From positions 124,001 to 188,000 of the forward strand of contig NZ_ACJM01000001.1 of the NCBI RefSeq assembly GCF_000174415.1: a DNA stretch of 64,000 bases, in the 5' to 3' direction. Position numbers and translations under genes: made by a program. Below the pieces are notes generated by a model, which worked only from the letters and a program-made list of their open reading frames with translations, was not told the origin of the DNA and made no database searches. The stretch is from Dethiobacter alkaliphilus AHT 1 (lineage in GTDB: Bacteria > Bacillota > Dethiobacteria > Dethiobacterales > Dethiobacteraceae). Positions within the stretch are counted from its first letter, which is position 1, and every line of letters begins with the position of its first letter. Shown one piece after another: positions 16,908-25,743 of the stretch.

Positions 16908-16951
16908 GTTTAGAAATGGTTTTGTTTTTGTTCAGTACCCCAGCCTATAAT
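16908..16951 (+). promoter_or_regulatory. GTTCAG direct-repeat operator and promoter
   Basis: GTTTAG (16908), GTTTTG (16919) and GTTCAG (16930) at 11-bp period, then 10 bases, then TATAAT (16946-16951). This is the same geometry as at 1621 and 15479. It lies 29 bases upstream of the serine hydrolase start. Confidence 0.6.
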
Positions 16952-16979
16952 TAAAATTGAAAGTGAGGGAGTGGAATAA

Positions 16980-18944
16980 ATGAATAAATTAAAAAGAATG
17001 TTATGCTATGCTTTGATTGTGAGTATTCTGTTGCTTCCCGGTGTAAGTGTGAAAGCGGCCTCAGCTTCGGCCGTAGGCCTGGATGCCGCAGAGGTAGAAG
17101 CGTTTTTGGACACAATTATAGGTCAGCAAATGGATGAATTTAATATTCCAAACTTAACAGTTTCAGTTGTCTATAACGGCGAAATCCTTTTAGCTAAGGG
17201 CTACGGGTATGCAGATTATGAAAACAGAAAACCTGTAGATCCGAAAAAATCTCTTTTTAGAATCGGGTCTACCGCGAAGTTGTTTACCTGGACAGCGATA
17301 ATGCAGCTGGTGGAGCAAGGGAAACTGGACTTAGATACCGATGTTAACCAGTATTTAGACTTTGAGATTCCTAATGTCATTGAATACAAACAGGGTGGCA
17401 CTGAGGCTGAACCCATTACCATCAGGCACCTAATGTCACATACACCAGGCTTTGAAGATTATATGATGGAGGTTTTCTCCCTTTCTGAGGATAGTTTAAT
17501 TCCTCTTGAGCAGTACGTGCGTGAACATAGGCCTGTCAGGGTTTTTGCACCGGGTGAGGTTAGTGCGTACTCAAATTACGGAGTTTCCCTGGCAGGCTAT
17601 ATTGTGGAGGCCGTGTCAGGAGTTCCCTTTGTACAGTATGTGGAGGAAAATATTTATCAGCCGCTGGGTATGGAATACAGTACCTTTCGTCAGCCAATAC
17701 CGGAGAGTTTAGCTGATAATATGTCAAAACCCTATCGCTATGTGGATGGGGAGTTTGTGGAAGCCAAGTTTGAATTTGTCTCCGAGCCGGCAGGCAGTAT
17801 GAGCAGCAGCGCCGAAGATATGGCGAAGTTTATGTTGGCTTATCTTCAGGGAGGGCAGCTTGATGAAGCCAGTATCTTAAAAGAGGAAACTGTGCACAAC
17901 ATGTTTGCTGAGCAATATACCCATCATCCGCGTTTGGATGGTATGGCCCATGGATTTATTAAGTCCACCTTTAATAACAGAGAAACATTTCACCATCCCG
18001 GAGGAACTTTGCTTTATGATACAGGACTGTTTTTGGTGCCTGAAGAGGATGTAGGCTTCTTTATCTCTCAAAGTGGTGGAAATTTTCTTGTAAACATGGA
18101 AATATTCCAGGGTTTTATGGACCGCTATTTTCCCTCAGAAGAAGTGGTTGCCCCTGAACCTGCCGCAGGTATGGAAACCAGGTCTTTGGAATTTGTGGGC
18201 GAGTATTATCAAAATAGACGATCATTTACCACCATGGATGCGCTTTTGAGTTTAATGATAGGGGTAGTTCAGGTTGAAGCTGACGACGAGGGCTATTTAT
18301 TAGTCAGCCATCTTGGGGAAACAAGCCGCTTTGTAGAAGTAGAGCCGGGAGTTTATCAAAATTTGCGTGAAGGTAGAAGCAACGATCATGGCGGAGCCTT
18401 CAGTAGCATAGTTTTTGGAACAGATAGTCTGGGCAAATCAATGCTGATGACCGATGGTCCCATGAGCTACTCCAGGGCTTCTTGGTATGAGACCAGCGGG
18501 CTAACTCTCTTAATGCTTCTTTCTTCTGCATTGTTTATTATCGGCAGCCTGTTTTATTGGGGAATTAAGGGGCTGGTTGTTAAAATACGCAAAAAGAATG
18601 TTCAAGGCTTAGAACTGCAAAATGGTTCTATATTGGCGAAAAGAACAGCAGTTTTTCAAGGCTTGCTCACCCTGATCTTTGTAGGCGGTTTTCTGGCCGG
18701 GAGTGAACCGGATCCCGTGTACGGCTTGCCGGCAGCGGCATTTACTCCGCCTTCTACACTTACTTCATTGATAGACTTAATAGTGCCGTATGCCATGGTT
18801 TTTGTGACATTAGCAGTATTAACATTTGCGGTAATTGCATGGATTAAGGGTAACTGGAAGCTTGCCGGAAGAATTCACTATACTTTCTTCGCATTGTTTT
18901 CGGCAGCTTTGTCGTGGATCTTCTATTTCTGGAATGTAATATAA
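16980..18944 (+). CDS. Beta-lactamase/PBP-fold serine hydrolase with C-terminal membrane helices
   Basis: A 654-residue exported protein. The signal peptide covers about residues 7-27. The serine hydrolase domain (class C beta-lactamase / AmpH / FmtA fold) shows SxxK as STAK (97-100), YSN (197-199) and HHPGGT near 340 in place of KTG. A lipocalin-like beta region follows. The C-terminal 140 residues hold about four transmembrane helices. Such proteins hydrolyse D-amino-acid peptides or esters at the cell surface; resistance is not implied. ATG 16980 follows GAGGGAG. It shares a GTTCAG-type promoter with the transglutaminase and flavodoxin-fold genes. Confidence 0.85.
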   Translation: MNKLKRMLCYALIVSILLLPGVSVKAASASAVGLDAAEVEAFLDTIIGQQMDEFNIPNLTVSVVYNGEILLAKGYGYADYENRKPVDPKKSLFRIGSTAKLFTWTAIMQLVEQGKLDLDTDVNQYLDFEIPNVIEYKQGGTEAEPITIRHLMSHTPGFEDYMMEVFSLSEDSLIPLEQYVREHRPVRVFAPGEVSAYSNYGVSLAGYIVEAVSGVPFVQYVEENIYQPLGMEYSTFRQPIPESLADNMSKPYRYVDGEFVEAKFEFVSEPAGSMSSSAEDMAKFMLAYLQGGQLDEASILKEETVHNMFAEQYTHHPRLDGMAHGFIKSTFNNRETFHHPGGTLLYDTGLFLVPEEDVGFFISQSGGNFLVNMEIFQGFMDRYFPSEEVVAPEPAAGMETRSLEFVGEYYQNRRSFTTMDALLSLMIGVVQVEADDEGYLLVSHLGETSRFVEVEPGVYQNLREGRSNDHGGAFSSIVFGTDSLGKSMLMTDGPMSYSRASWYETSGLTLLMLLSSALFIIGSLFYWGIKGLVVKIRKKNVQGLELQNGSILAKRTAVFQGLLTLIFVGGFLAGSEPDPVYGLPAAAFTPPSTLTSLIDLIVPYAMVFVTLAVLTFAVIAWIKGNWKLAGRIHYTFFALFSAALSWIFYFWNVI

Positions 18945-19029
18945 AAGCGCCTGCAGGTCAATCTGGTATGTCACTGTACTGGATACTGTGTAGTAGGTTA
19001 TTAATGATTTAATGAAGAGAGGGACGCTC

Positions 19030-19830
19030 ATGTATTACGAAAATGACAGGGGAAGAGTATATTACGAGTTGCACGGCGAAGAAAACAATGCACCGGTCTT
19101 AGTCTTTTCTCATGGCATATGTATGGATCACAAGACATTCTTCCCGCAGGCTGATGCACTTAAAGACCGGTACCGGGTATTAATCTGGGATATGCCCTCT
19201 CACGGGTTATCCTCTTCTATGGACTACAAGTCATCTTTCACCGACACTGCTGCCGATTTTATTGTGGAGTTATTGGACCACACGGGAACAGATAAAGCTA
19301 TTCTGGTTGGCCAGTCCCTGGGTAGTTTCGTTACCCAGAAGGTGGCCTACAGGCATCCTGAAAGAGTAGAAGCCACCGTCCATATCGGAGGGTGGTCACT
19401 GTACCCCGGTTATACACCGCTTTTACAATTATTCAATCCCCTGATCGCACTTTTCATCAGCCTCTATCCCAAGAAGTCGGTCTTTAAAACATTTGCCAGC
19501 CACCGCGCATTAAAGCCGGAAACCAGGGCTTATATGGAACAGACCGCTGCAAGAACAGGAAAAAAGGTGATGTCTCATATTACCCGTGAACTGCTAAGGG
19601 ATATGATTAAAGGTCTTCCGGAGCCTGCAAAAGAGCCCATGCTTCTTCTCCACGGTGACCATGAAGCGCCTTTTGTAAAAAATAACATGCAAAAAATGCA
19701 TGAAAACAACCCCAACAGCCAACTCACCGTGATAAAGGATGCGCACCACATAGCCAATCAGGATAACCCAGAAGAACTAAACAGAATCCTTCTGGCATTT
19801 TTGGAAGAACTTCAGGCAAGCGGCCAATAG
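19030..19830 (+). CDS. Alpha/beta hydrolase
   Basis: A 266-residue cytosolic hydrolase of the alpha/beta fold. It has an oxyanion HG (28-29), nucleophile elbow GQSLGS with Ser97, an acidic residue in LLHGDHEAP and catalytic His in DAHHIANQDNPEE. The substrate is unknown. ATG 19030 has AGAGGG six bases upstream; an in-frame ATG at 19012 has no ribosome site. It follows the serine hydrolase by 85 bases and may be co-transcribed, since no terminator was seen between them. Confidence 0.85.
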   Translation: MYYENDRGRVYYELHGEENNAPVLVFSHGICMDHKTFFPQADALKDRYRVLIWDMPSHGLSSSMDYKSSFTDTAADFIVELLDHTGTDKAILVGQSLGSFVTQKVAYRHPERVEATVHIGGWSLYPGYTPLLQLFNPLIALFISLYPKKSVFKTFASHRALKPETRAYMEQTAARTGKKVMSHITRELLRDMIKGLPEPAKEPMLLLHGDHEAPFVKNNMQKMHENNPNSQLTVIKDAHHIANQDNPEELNRILLAFLEELQASGQ

Positions 19831-19874
19831 ACATGTGACTTTACTTTTTCTGTTTAATGGTCTAGAATATAATA

Positions 19875-20150
19875 AAATTGAATTGTGTAAAAGCTATGAA
19901 GGGAAAAAGTAAGGTCGGATACATCTTTTCAGAGAGCAGCCGGATGGTGAGAGGCTGCAGATGTGCTGATTTGAATACATCCTGGAGCTGCTGCCTGAAT
20001 TGATAGTAGGGCTTGCCGGGTACGCCCGAAACAGCGTGTGAGTGTTTTTACACTCGCTGAGGGGGATTCCGTGAGGAATTCCCGTTTCAGAGGTGGTACC
20101 GCAATCTTTTGCCCTCTGTTCCAATTGGAGCAGAGGGCATATTTATTTGT
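19875..20150 (+). ncRNA. T-box riboswitch, tyrosine specifier
   Basis: Leader upstream of tyrS. The conserved T-box sequence AGGTGGTACCGC is at 20091-20102, followed by a terminator stem GCCCTCTG/CAGAGGGC (20111-20138) and a T-rich run. In the stem I region the internal loop reads GAATACATC, giving the Tyr codon TAC at 19976-19978 as specifier. Uncharged tRNA-Tyr would stabilise the antiterminator and allow tyrS transcription (established T-box mechanism). A TATAAT at 19868-19873 may be the -10. An extra GAGTG/CACTC hairpin lies near 20038-20056. Confidence 0.9.
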
Positions 20151-20175
20151 TATTCAAATTAAAGGAGTTGTAATT

Positions 20176-21399
20176 ATGAAAATCTATGACGAGCTGATAG
20201 CCCGTGGCCTGATAGCCCAGGTTACCGACGAAGAAGAAATTAAGGAACTGGTCAACAGTGGACAAGCAATATTCTACATTGGTTTTGATCCAACTGCGGA
20301 TTCATTACATGTTGGACACTTTATGGCTCTTAGCCTGATGAAACGTTTGCAGATGGCAGGCAACAAGCCTATAGTTCTGTTAGGCGGTGGAACTGCCTAT
20401 ATCGGAGATCCTTCCGGCCGTACCGACCTGCGTAATATGATGACTCCGGAAATAATCCAGCATAATAGTGAGTGTTTTAAAAAACAGATGGAAAAGTTCA
20501 TCGAATTCGGTGACGACAAGGCCATCATGGTAAACAATGCCGACTGGCTTTTGGAGTTAAACTACATTGATATGCTGCGGGAAGTAGGGCCTCACTTTTC
20601 TGTAAACAATATGCTGCGTGCAGAGTGTTATAAGCAGAGAATGGAAAAAGGCCTGTCCTTTTTAGAGTTCAATTATATGATCATGCAGTCTTACGACTTC
20701 TTCTACCTGTATCAGAAATACGGATGCAATATGCAGTTTGGCGGCGATGACCAGTGGTCTAATATGCTGGGCGGCACGGAACTGATTCGCCGCAAGTTAG
20801 GCGAAGATGCTTATGCTATGACAATTACACTGTTAATGACTTCCGAAGGAAATAAAATGGGCAAGACTGCAAAGGGTGCAGTTTGGCTTGATCCCAATAA
20901 AACGCCGCCCTTTGAGTTCTTCCAGTATTGGCGCAATGTTGCCGACGCTGATGTCCTAAAATGCATCCGTATGCTCACTTTCCTGCCGCTTGAAGAAATT
21001 GAAGCCATGGATAAGTGGGAAGGCAGCCAGCTAAACGAAGCCAAGGAAATCCTGGCCTATGAACTGACTAAGCTGATTCATGGGGAAGAGGAGGCAAAAA
21101 AAGCAAAGAGCGCATCTCATGCACTATTTGCAGGGGGCACCGATGATTCTAATATGCCTACTACTGAAATTACCACAGAGCAGTTAACCGATGGTGCTAT
21201 CGGTATCTTGGACTTGCTGCTGGCATGCGGCCTGACGCCTTCGAAAAGTGAAGCAAGGCGGTTGGTTCAACAGGGAGGCGTATTTGTTGAAGATGAGAAG
21301 GTTGAAAGCATAGATACTAATATAACTGCAGAACAATTAAAAAACGGTATAAAAATTCGTAAAGGTAAGAAAACATACCACAAGGCTTGGATAAAGTAA
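20176..21399 (+). CDS. tyrS: Tyrosyl-tRNA synthetase
   Basis: Class I synthetase that charges tRNA-Tyr; 407 residues, normal for bacterial TyrRS. It has the HIGH motif as HVGH (45-48), the [12 protein letters not shown] region and the KMSKS motif as KMGKT. It ends in an S4 RNA-binding domain ([17 protein letters not shown]). ATG 20176 follows AAAGGAGTTG; an open extension back to 20038 runs through the T-box and is not coding. The gene is regulated by the tyrosine T-box just upstream. Confidence 0.97.
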   Translation: MKIYDELIARGLIAQVTDEEEIKELVNSGQAIFYIGFDPTADSLHVGHFMALSLMKRLQMAGNKPIVLLGGGTAYIGDPSGRTDLRNMMTPEIIQHNSECFKKQMEKFIEFGDDKAIMVNNADWLLELNYIDMLREVGPHFSVNNMLRAECYKQRMEKGLSFLEFNYMIMQSYDFFYLYQKYGCNMQFGGDDQWSNMLGGTELIRRKLGEDAYAMTITLLMTSEGNKMGKTAKGAVWLDPNKTPPFEFFQYWRNVADADVLKCIRMLTFLPLEEIEAMDKWEGSQLNEAKEILAYELTKLIHGEEEAKKAKSASHALFAGGTDDSNMPTTEITTEQLTDGAIGILDLLLACGLTPSKSEARRLVQQGGVFVEDEKVESIDTNITAEQLKNGIKIRKGKKTYHKAWIK

Positions 21400-21405
21400 A
21401 GGATT

Positions 21406-21443
21406 AGGCCCCCCTACAAAATAAGTAGGGGGGCCTGACTGTT
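21406..21443 (+). terminator. tyrS terminator
   Basis: Perfect 12-bp stem AGGCCCCCCTAC/GTAGGGGGGCCT. It ends the T-box/tyrS unit. Confidence 0.8.
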
Positions 21444-21517
21444 TATAATGTAAATTATTATGGATACATTATTAATAGCATCTGACTTCAACGTCTTTAC
21501 ACTAGGAGGTGTATAAC

Positions 21518-21718
21518 ATGAAGCGCAGGCCGGATGAACCGGGGTACGAATATCGTGAACCAGAAACGCAAAAAAGCCTTCATCGGCCCCAAGGCAGCCC
21601 ACAACCCAGGGAGGTCCAGTCTCAGCAGGCACAATTAAAAAGTATACATAAACATGGTACCAATAAAGCCCTGAAAGCCAATATGTTTAAGAAAAAAGAC
21701 CTGAAATATGATAAGTAG
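21518..21718 (+). CDS. Small basic hypothetical protein
   Basis: A 66-residue hydrophilic product, rich in Lys, Arg, Gln and Pro, with no membrane segment and no recognised domain. AGGAGGT (21504-21510) is an excellent ribosome site for ATG 21518, and a terminator follows directly, so the gene is probably real. The composition is like small intrinsically disordered proteins of spore formers; no function is assigned. Confidence 0.65.
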   Translation: MKRRPDEPGYEYREPETQKSLHRPQGSPQPREVQSQQAQLKSIHKHGTNKALKANMFKKKDLKYDK

Positions 21719-21722
21719 TTCA

Positions 21723-21756
21723 AAGTAGCGTTCTCCATAAAGGAAACGCTACTTTT
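21723..21756 (+). terminator. Terminator after small basic protein gene
   Basis: AAGTAGCGTT / AACGCTACTT arms with a five-T tail, immediately after the stop. Confidence 0.8.
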
Positions 21757-21949
21757 TGTGTCTGGGGCACCTAAAGTCCCAAAAGAACATTAGTCAAGTT
21801 ATATAAGCTAAAGTAGACTGTAGTCCCGGGCATACAGCAAACTCAAGTGGACACTTAACTCAAAATTTCTACAGGTGCTAAGCCGCGAGGTGTTTGATTT
21901 TAAATACATATGGATTGCTGTGTGTGTACGGGGTGTTATAGCAAGACAA

Positions 21950-21985
21950 GCACAAAAAGATATTGAAAAACATATGGTGGGAGTG
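21950..21985 (+). promoter_or_regulatory. Candidate mother-cell sporulation (sigma-K/E-like) promoter
   Basis: GCAC at 21950-21953, 17 bases, then CATATGGT (21971-21978), fitting the sigma-K pattern AC-n16/17-CATAnnnT (established for Bacillus; extension to this organism is inference). It precedes the first YheC/YheD gene by about 50 bases. An identical layout occurs at 25677. Confidence 0.45.
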
Positions 21986-22030
21986 TGGTAGCAAATACTG
22001 TTTAATCTGCCAGGGGAGGCGAGCAACTCT

Positions 22031-23164
22031 ATGGACAAGGAAAATCTTATTGGCATCGTCTTACCTGTTAATCAATATAATCATCTCTCTAAACCTGGCC
22101 CAAAATTAAAAGCGATTTTATCATTTTACGAAAAGGCCGCCAGAATGAATGACTTATCTATATGCTATTTTCGTTTCAAGGACCTTAAAAGCACTAAAGA
22201 GCCCTTTATGGCGTATGTAAAAAGGGAGAATAGCTATGTGTTATGGGAGGTTGCTAAACCGTGGGTTATTTATAAGCGTACGGGACACCGAAGTAGTATT
22301 AATCCACTGATTGAATCTTTAATGAACGAGGGTATAAGAGTCTTCAACTCTTATAGAAATAATAATAAATATAAAATTTATAAAATGGTCAGGGACAATG
22401 AAGAGCTTAATAAACACCAACCGGAAACGAAAATAGCTTCACCGAGAACAATTAATGAAATGATGAGTCAATTTAATAGCCTTATGATCAAACCAGATAA
22501 CGGGGAAGTTGGAAGAGGGATTATGAAGTTAGAAAAAATGCAGGGTGACATTTGGTGTTTGTATGAAAAATCAAAGGAAAGAAAAAAAGGTCTTTGGAAA
22601 CAGACTTTCTTTGAGGATGAACTGCCGACAACCTTGTTGACAAAAATAAAAAATAGGCGATATTTGGTGCAGCAAACAATTGACCTGGCAACATTTTCAG
22701 GCAATCCGTTCGACATGAGGGTGTCAACACAAAGAAACCACCTGGGAGAGTGGCAGGTATCGGCAATTATAGTGAAGGTGGCAACGGACGGGCAATTTTT
22801 AACCAATGTTGGTCAAGGCGGCACCACCACAACTATTGAATATATATTAGCGGATCACCCCGTTTTTAATTTGGAGAAAGTAAAAATGGATATTTGTGAT
22901 TTAGCTTTAAAGCTAGCCAACCATATTAGTTTATATAAAAAAGATATGGCGGACTTCGGTTTTGATATCGGACTATCTAAAGATGGCATTCCTTACCTAA
23001 TCGAAGTTAACCACGTTTCTGATTATGGCACCTTGGCACTGAAAAATGGTAAGCTAATCGCCAATGAATGGAAGGATGTATTTACTACACCTATTAATTA
23101 TGCCCGGTTTTTATTGGCAGAAGTAAAAAGGGTTGAAGAAAAAGGTAGGAGCGATGACAGCTAA
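22031..23164 (+). CDS. YheC/YheD-family ATP-grasp protein 1
   Basis: A 377-residue member of the YheC/YheD ATP-grasp family (spore-coat-associated in Bacillus). The ATP-grasp landmarks are intact: nucleotide loop KPDNGEVGRGI (154-164), YLVQQTIDL, FDMRVSTQRN, FLTNVGQGG, and the metal-binding end FGFDIGL...YLIEVNH. This indicates an active carboxylate-amine ligase. It lacks the long N-terminal beta domain of the YheD-type members downstream. ATG 22031 follows GGGGAGGCG. It is the first gene of the cluster, behind a sporulation-like promoter, and its stop overlaps the next start (TAATG). Confidence 0.85.
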   Translation: MDKENLIGIVLPVNQYNHLSKPGPKLKAILSFYEKAARMNDLSICYFRFKDLKSTKEPFMAYVKRENSYVLWEVAKPWVIYKRTGHRSSINPLIESLMNEGIRVFNSYRNNNKYKIYKMVRDNEELNKHQPETKIASPRTINEMMSQFNSLMIKPDNGEVGRGIMKLEKMQGDIWCLYEKSKERKKGLWKQTFFEDELPTTLLTKIKNRRYLVQQTIDLATFSGNPFDMRVSTQRNHLGEWQVSAIIVKVATDGQFLTNVGQGGTTTTIEYILADHPVFNLEKVKMDICDLALKLANHISLYKKDMADFGFDIGLSKDGIPYLIEVNHVSDYGTLALKNGKLIANEWKDVFTTPINYARFLLAEVKRVEEKGRSDDS

Positions 23165-24246
23165 TGATGCACAGAGAAGAGAATTTGGGGGTTTTAGTTG
23201 ATAAATTAGTTTATTGGGGGATTCCATTTGGCAGAACGGGTTATGAAAATATAGCTTTTTATGAGGACGCTGCCAAGAAACACAACATTGCTCTTTCTTT
23301 CTTTCAGTTAAGTGATATTGACCTAACAAAAGGCCAGGTTCAAGCTTATGTAAAAAACGATGCAGGCAGTTACCGTAAGACCATAATTCCTGTACCAAAA
23401 GTAATTCATAATCGGGGGTTATATTTTTCAAAGAAGTCCAAAGCAAAAGTTGATGCACTATTGGCAGACGGAAAAATACTTTATAATCCCTGGAACCGCT
23501 TCCTAAAGCTAGAGATTCATAATTTGCTCTGGCAGGATCCTCAGCTGCGCCCCTACCTTCCTGAAACGTACAGGGCAACAAAGGAAACCATCAACGCCAT
23601 GCTGGAAAAATATAAACTTATTATCCTTAAGCCAAATGGAGGAAGCCTTGGGCATGGGTTAATGAAGCTAGAAAGAACAGGAGAAGAATTTCTGCTAACT
23701 CACTATAGTAATCGGGAAAAAGAGTGGAAGCAGTCTTCTTTCAGCGCAGAATTTCCTCAGGTACTGCTAAAGAATATCTCGGGTAGAAGTTATGCTGTGC
23801 AGGAGTTTATTCCTTTAGCAAAATATAAAGGTTGTGTTTATAACTTGCGTGTTGCGTATCAGAAAAACGGCACAGCACAATGGCAAGTCACCGGAGTGGT
23901 GGGGAAACTTGCTCATGACACCAATTTTGTCACCAATATAGCAAAGGGCGGAAAAGCATATTCGCTTGACGTTCTCCTGGAGAATAAGTTTAATGAGGCA
24001 AAGCTGCTCCAAGAGATTGAAATGTTTTGTTTCCAAGCGGCAAAGGCGCTGGAAAATGAGTATCCTGGGCTGGCTGATTTAGGTATCGATCTGGGTGTAA
24101 CCAAAGATGGGAATCTGAAGTTAATCGAATGTAATGGCAGGGGCTTACGCCTTTCGTTTAAAGATGCTCAGTTATATGAGGCATGGAGAGCAGCTTTTGA
24201 AACACCAATTCTCTATGGAAAGTATTTATTAGCTAAGGAGGATTAA
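23164..24246 (+). CDS. YheC/YheD-family ATP-grasp protein 2
   Basis: A 360-residue paralogue of protein 1, with the same domain order. The active-site pattern is intact: KPNGGSLGHGL (nucleotide loop), YAVQEFIPL, YNLRVAYQKN, FVTNIAKGG, then LGIDLGV...LKLIECNG with the Glu/Asn metal ligands. Translation is coupled to the upstream gene through a one-base TAATG overlap, and the MurF-like gene starts one base after its stop. Two closely related short ATP-grasp ligases placed directly before a Mur ligase suggest successive peptide-bond-forming steps. Confidence 0.85.
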   Translation: MMHREENLGVLVDKLVYWGIPFGRTGYENIAFYEDAAKKHNIALSFFQLSDIDLTKGQVQAYVKNDAGSYRKTIIPVPKVIHNRGLYFSKKSKAKVDALLADGKILYNPWNRFLKLEIHNLLWQDPQLRPYLPETYRATKETINAMLEKYKLIILKPNGGSLGHGLMKLERTGEEFLLTHYSNREKEWKQSSFSAEFPQVLLKNISGRSYAVQEFIPLAKYKGCVYNLRVAYQKNGTAQWQVTGVVGKLAHDTNFVTNIAKGGKAYSLDVLLENKFNEAKLLQEIEMFCFQAAKALENEYPGLADLGIDLGVTKDGNLKLIECNGRGLRLSFKDAQLYEAWRAAFETPILYGKYLLAKED

Positions 24247-24247
24247 A

Positions 24248-25645
24248 TTGAAGGCATTACCCTTAAAGGAAATTCTTGCTGTAATAGATGGTGAAGTTAT
24301 CGCCGGTTCCTCAGAGTTTGAGATAATTGACGTTAAAACATCTTCACCGGGGTTAAGAAACGGCACCTTATTTTTTCATACCAAAAAAGGACTTACCATC
24401 GACCAGAACTTTAATAGATATAAAAAAAGAGTAGCAATTGTAACGGATAAAAAGATTGATCTTGATCAATTAAATGATAATGTTACCTTGATAACAGTAG
24501 ACAATAGCGTTAATGCTTTAGCTAGCTTTACCTCTTATTACCGTGGATTATTTACTATTCCTGTAGTTGGGATCACCGGCACTGCCGGGAAAACCACCAC
24601 TAAAGAAATGCTTGCCCATATTTTACGAGGAGAGCAAAATGTGCAATGCACTTATAAAAGTATGAATGGCATTGTGCTAAATTTAAAATACTTGCTGGGG
24701 ATTAATGAGGATACAGACGTTGCTGTGTTTGAAATGGGTGTTTCTTATCCGGGAAACATCAGAAAAAGTGGCGCCGTTTTTAAACCAAGCATTGGAATGA
24801 TTACAAACATTGGTACTGCCCATTTAGAAACTTGCAAAACACTTGAACGGTATATTGGCGCTAAGGGTGAAATGCTTGAGGCACTAGATTATAAAGGCCA
24901 GTTACTGCTAAATAGCGATGATGAAAATATAAAAAAGATTGATCTACATCCCTTTAAAGGGCAGGTATACTATTTTGGACAGAAAAGTGAATGTGCTTAC
25001 CGTATCTCGCAAATAGAGTATGCAGCAGAAAAAATGGTGTTTCAGCTACACGTTAAGGGCCATAGTTCAAAGAGAGTTTATGTGCCGGGTCTGGGTGAGC
25101 AATGTGTCTATAATGCTGCCGCCGCCATTGCCGCCGCTCATCTAACGGGTATGGACCTGTCAAGTTGTATTGAACGGATAGGAAGTTTCAAACAAATGGA
25201 GAGACACGTTAGCGTGGAGCGCGGGCTAAATCGTGCCACCATCATTGATGATACCTGGAACTCAAATCCATCTTCTGCTTATGCCGCATTAAAAGTGCTT
25301 CAAAAAATTGCTGAGAATAAGAAGTCTGTAGCAGTTTTTGGCAAGCTGCAACGTTTAGGTGCAAAGCAACATGAGGAACACGTAAAGCTGGGAGCAAGAA
25401 TGAAAGAGCTTGGAATTAGCTGTTTGATTACCATTGGCAAAGATGCCCAAGATATTGGAGATGCAGCAATTCAGGCAGGGATTGCACAGGCAAATGTGTT
25501 TAACGTCTTATCAGCGGAGGAACTGCAGGAAAAATTATTATCAATAACAGATGAGAATACGGTTGTATTATTAAAAATGTCTCTTGATAAAATGGACCAA
25601 TCATATCGAAGGCAAATTATGACCATCAAATCCACTGAAAATTGA
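24248..25645 (+). CDS. MurF-like Mur ligase
   Basis: A 465-residue Mur ligase family protein. The N-terminal MurF-type domain (about 1-100) is followed by the ATP loop GITGTAGKTTTK (108-119). Next come VFEMGVSYPGNI, MITNIGTAHLE (central-domain His and Glu), and the C-terminal DDTWNSNPSSAYAAL equivalent of the MurF DDSYNANP motif. MurF joins D-Ala-D-Ala to UDP-MurNAc-tripeptide. Position inside an ATP-grasp cluster, away from other peptidoglycan genes, argues for a dedicated paralogue with another acceptor or dipeptide. The start is TTG 24248, with AAGGAGG six bases upstream. It is probably co-transcribed with the two upstream ligases. Confidence 0.85.
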   Translation: MKALPLKEILAVIDGEVIAGSSEFEIIDVKTSSPGLRNGTLFFHTKKGLTIDQNFNRYKKRVAIVTDKKIDLDQLNDNVTLITVDNSVNALASFTSYYRGLFTIPVVGITGTAGKTTTKEMLAHILRGEQNVQCTYKSMNGIVLNLKYLLGINEDTDVAVFEMGVSYPGNIRKSGAVFKPSIGMITNIGTAHLETCKTLERYIGAKGEMLEALDYKGQLLLNSDDENIKKIDLHPFKGQVYYFGQKSECAYRISQIEYAAEKMVFQLHVKGHSSKRVYVPGLGEQCVYNAAAAIAAAHLTGMDLSSCIERIGSFKQMERHVSVERGLNRATIIDDTWNSNPSSAYAALKVLQKIAENKKSVAVFGKLQRLGAKQHEEHVKLGARMKELGISCLITIGKDAQDIGDAAIQAGIAQANVFNVLSAEELQEKLLSITDENTVVLLKMSLDKMDQSYRRQIMTIKSTEN

Positions 25646-25676
25646 AGGCCTTGCAAAAGAGGTCCTTTTCTTTTCC

Positions 25677-25706
25677 GCACAGAGTTTATCTCTGCATCAT
25701 ACTCTA
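25677..25706 (+). promoter_or_regulatory. Candidate internal sporulation (sigma-K/E-like) promoter
   Basis: GCAC (25677-25680), 17 bases, CATACTCTA (25698-25706), the same spacing as at 21950. It lies 38 bases before the pseudo-ATP-grasp gene and would start the second half of the cluster. Confidence 0.45.
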
Positions 25707-25743
25707 AAACAGGGCTTAGAATTTTATCGACGGGGCGATAAAT

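Noticed and set aside
20038-20175. Longer tyrS frame
   Set aside because: It runs through the T-box RNA; TyrRS alignment begins at 20176.
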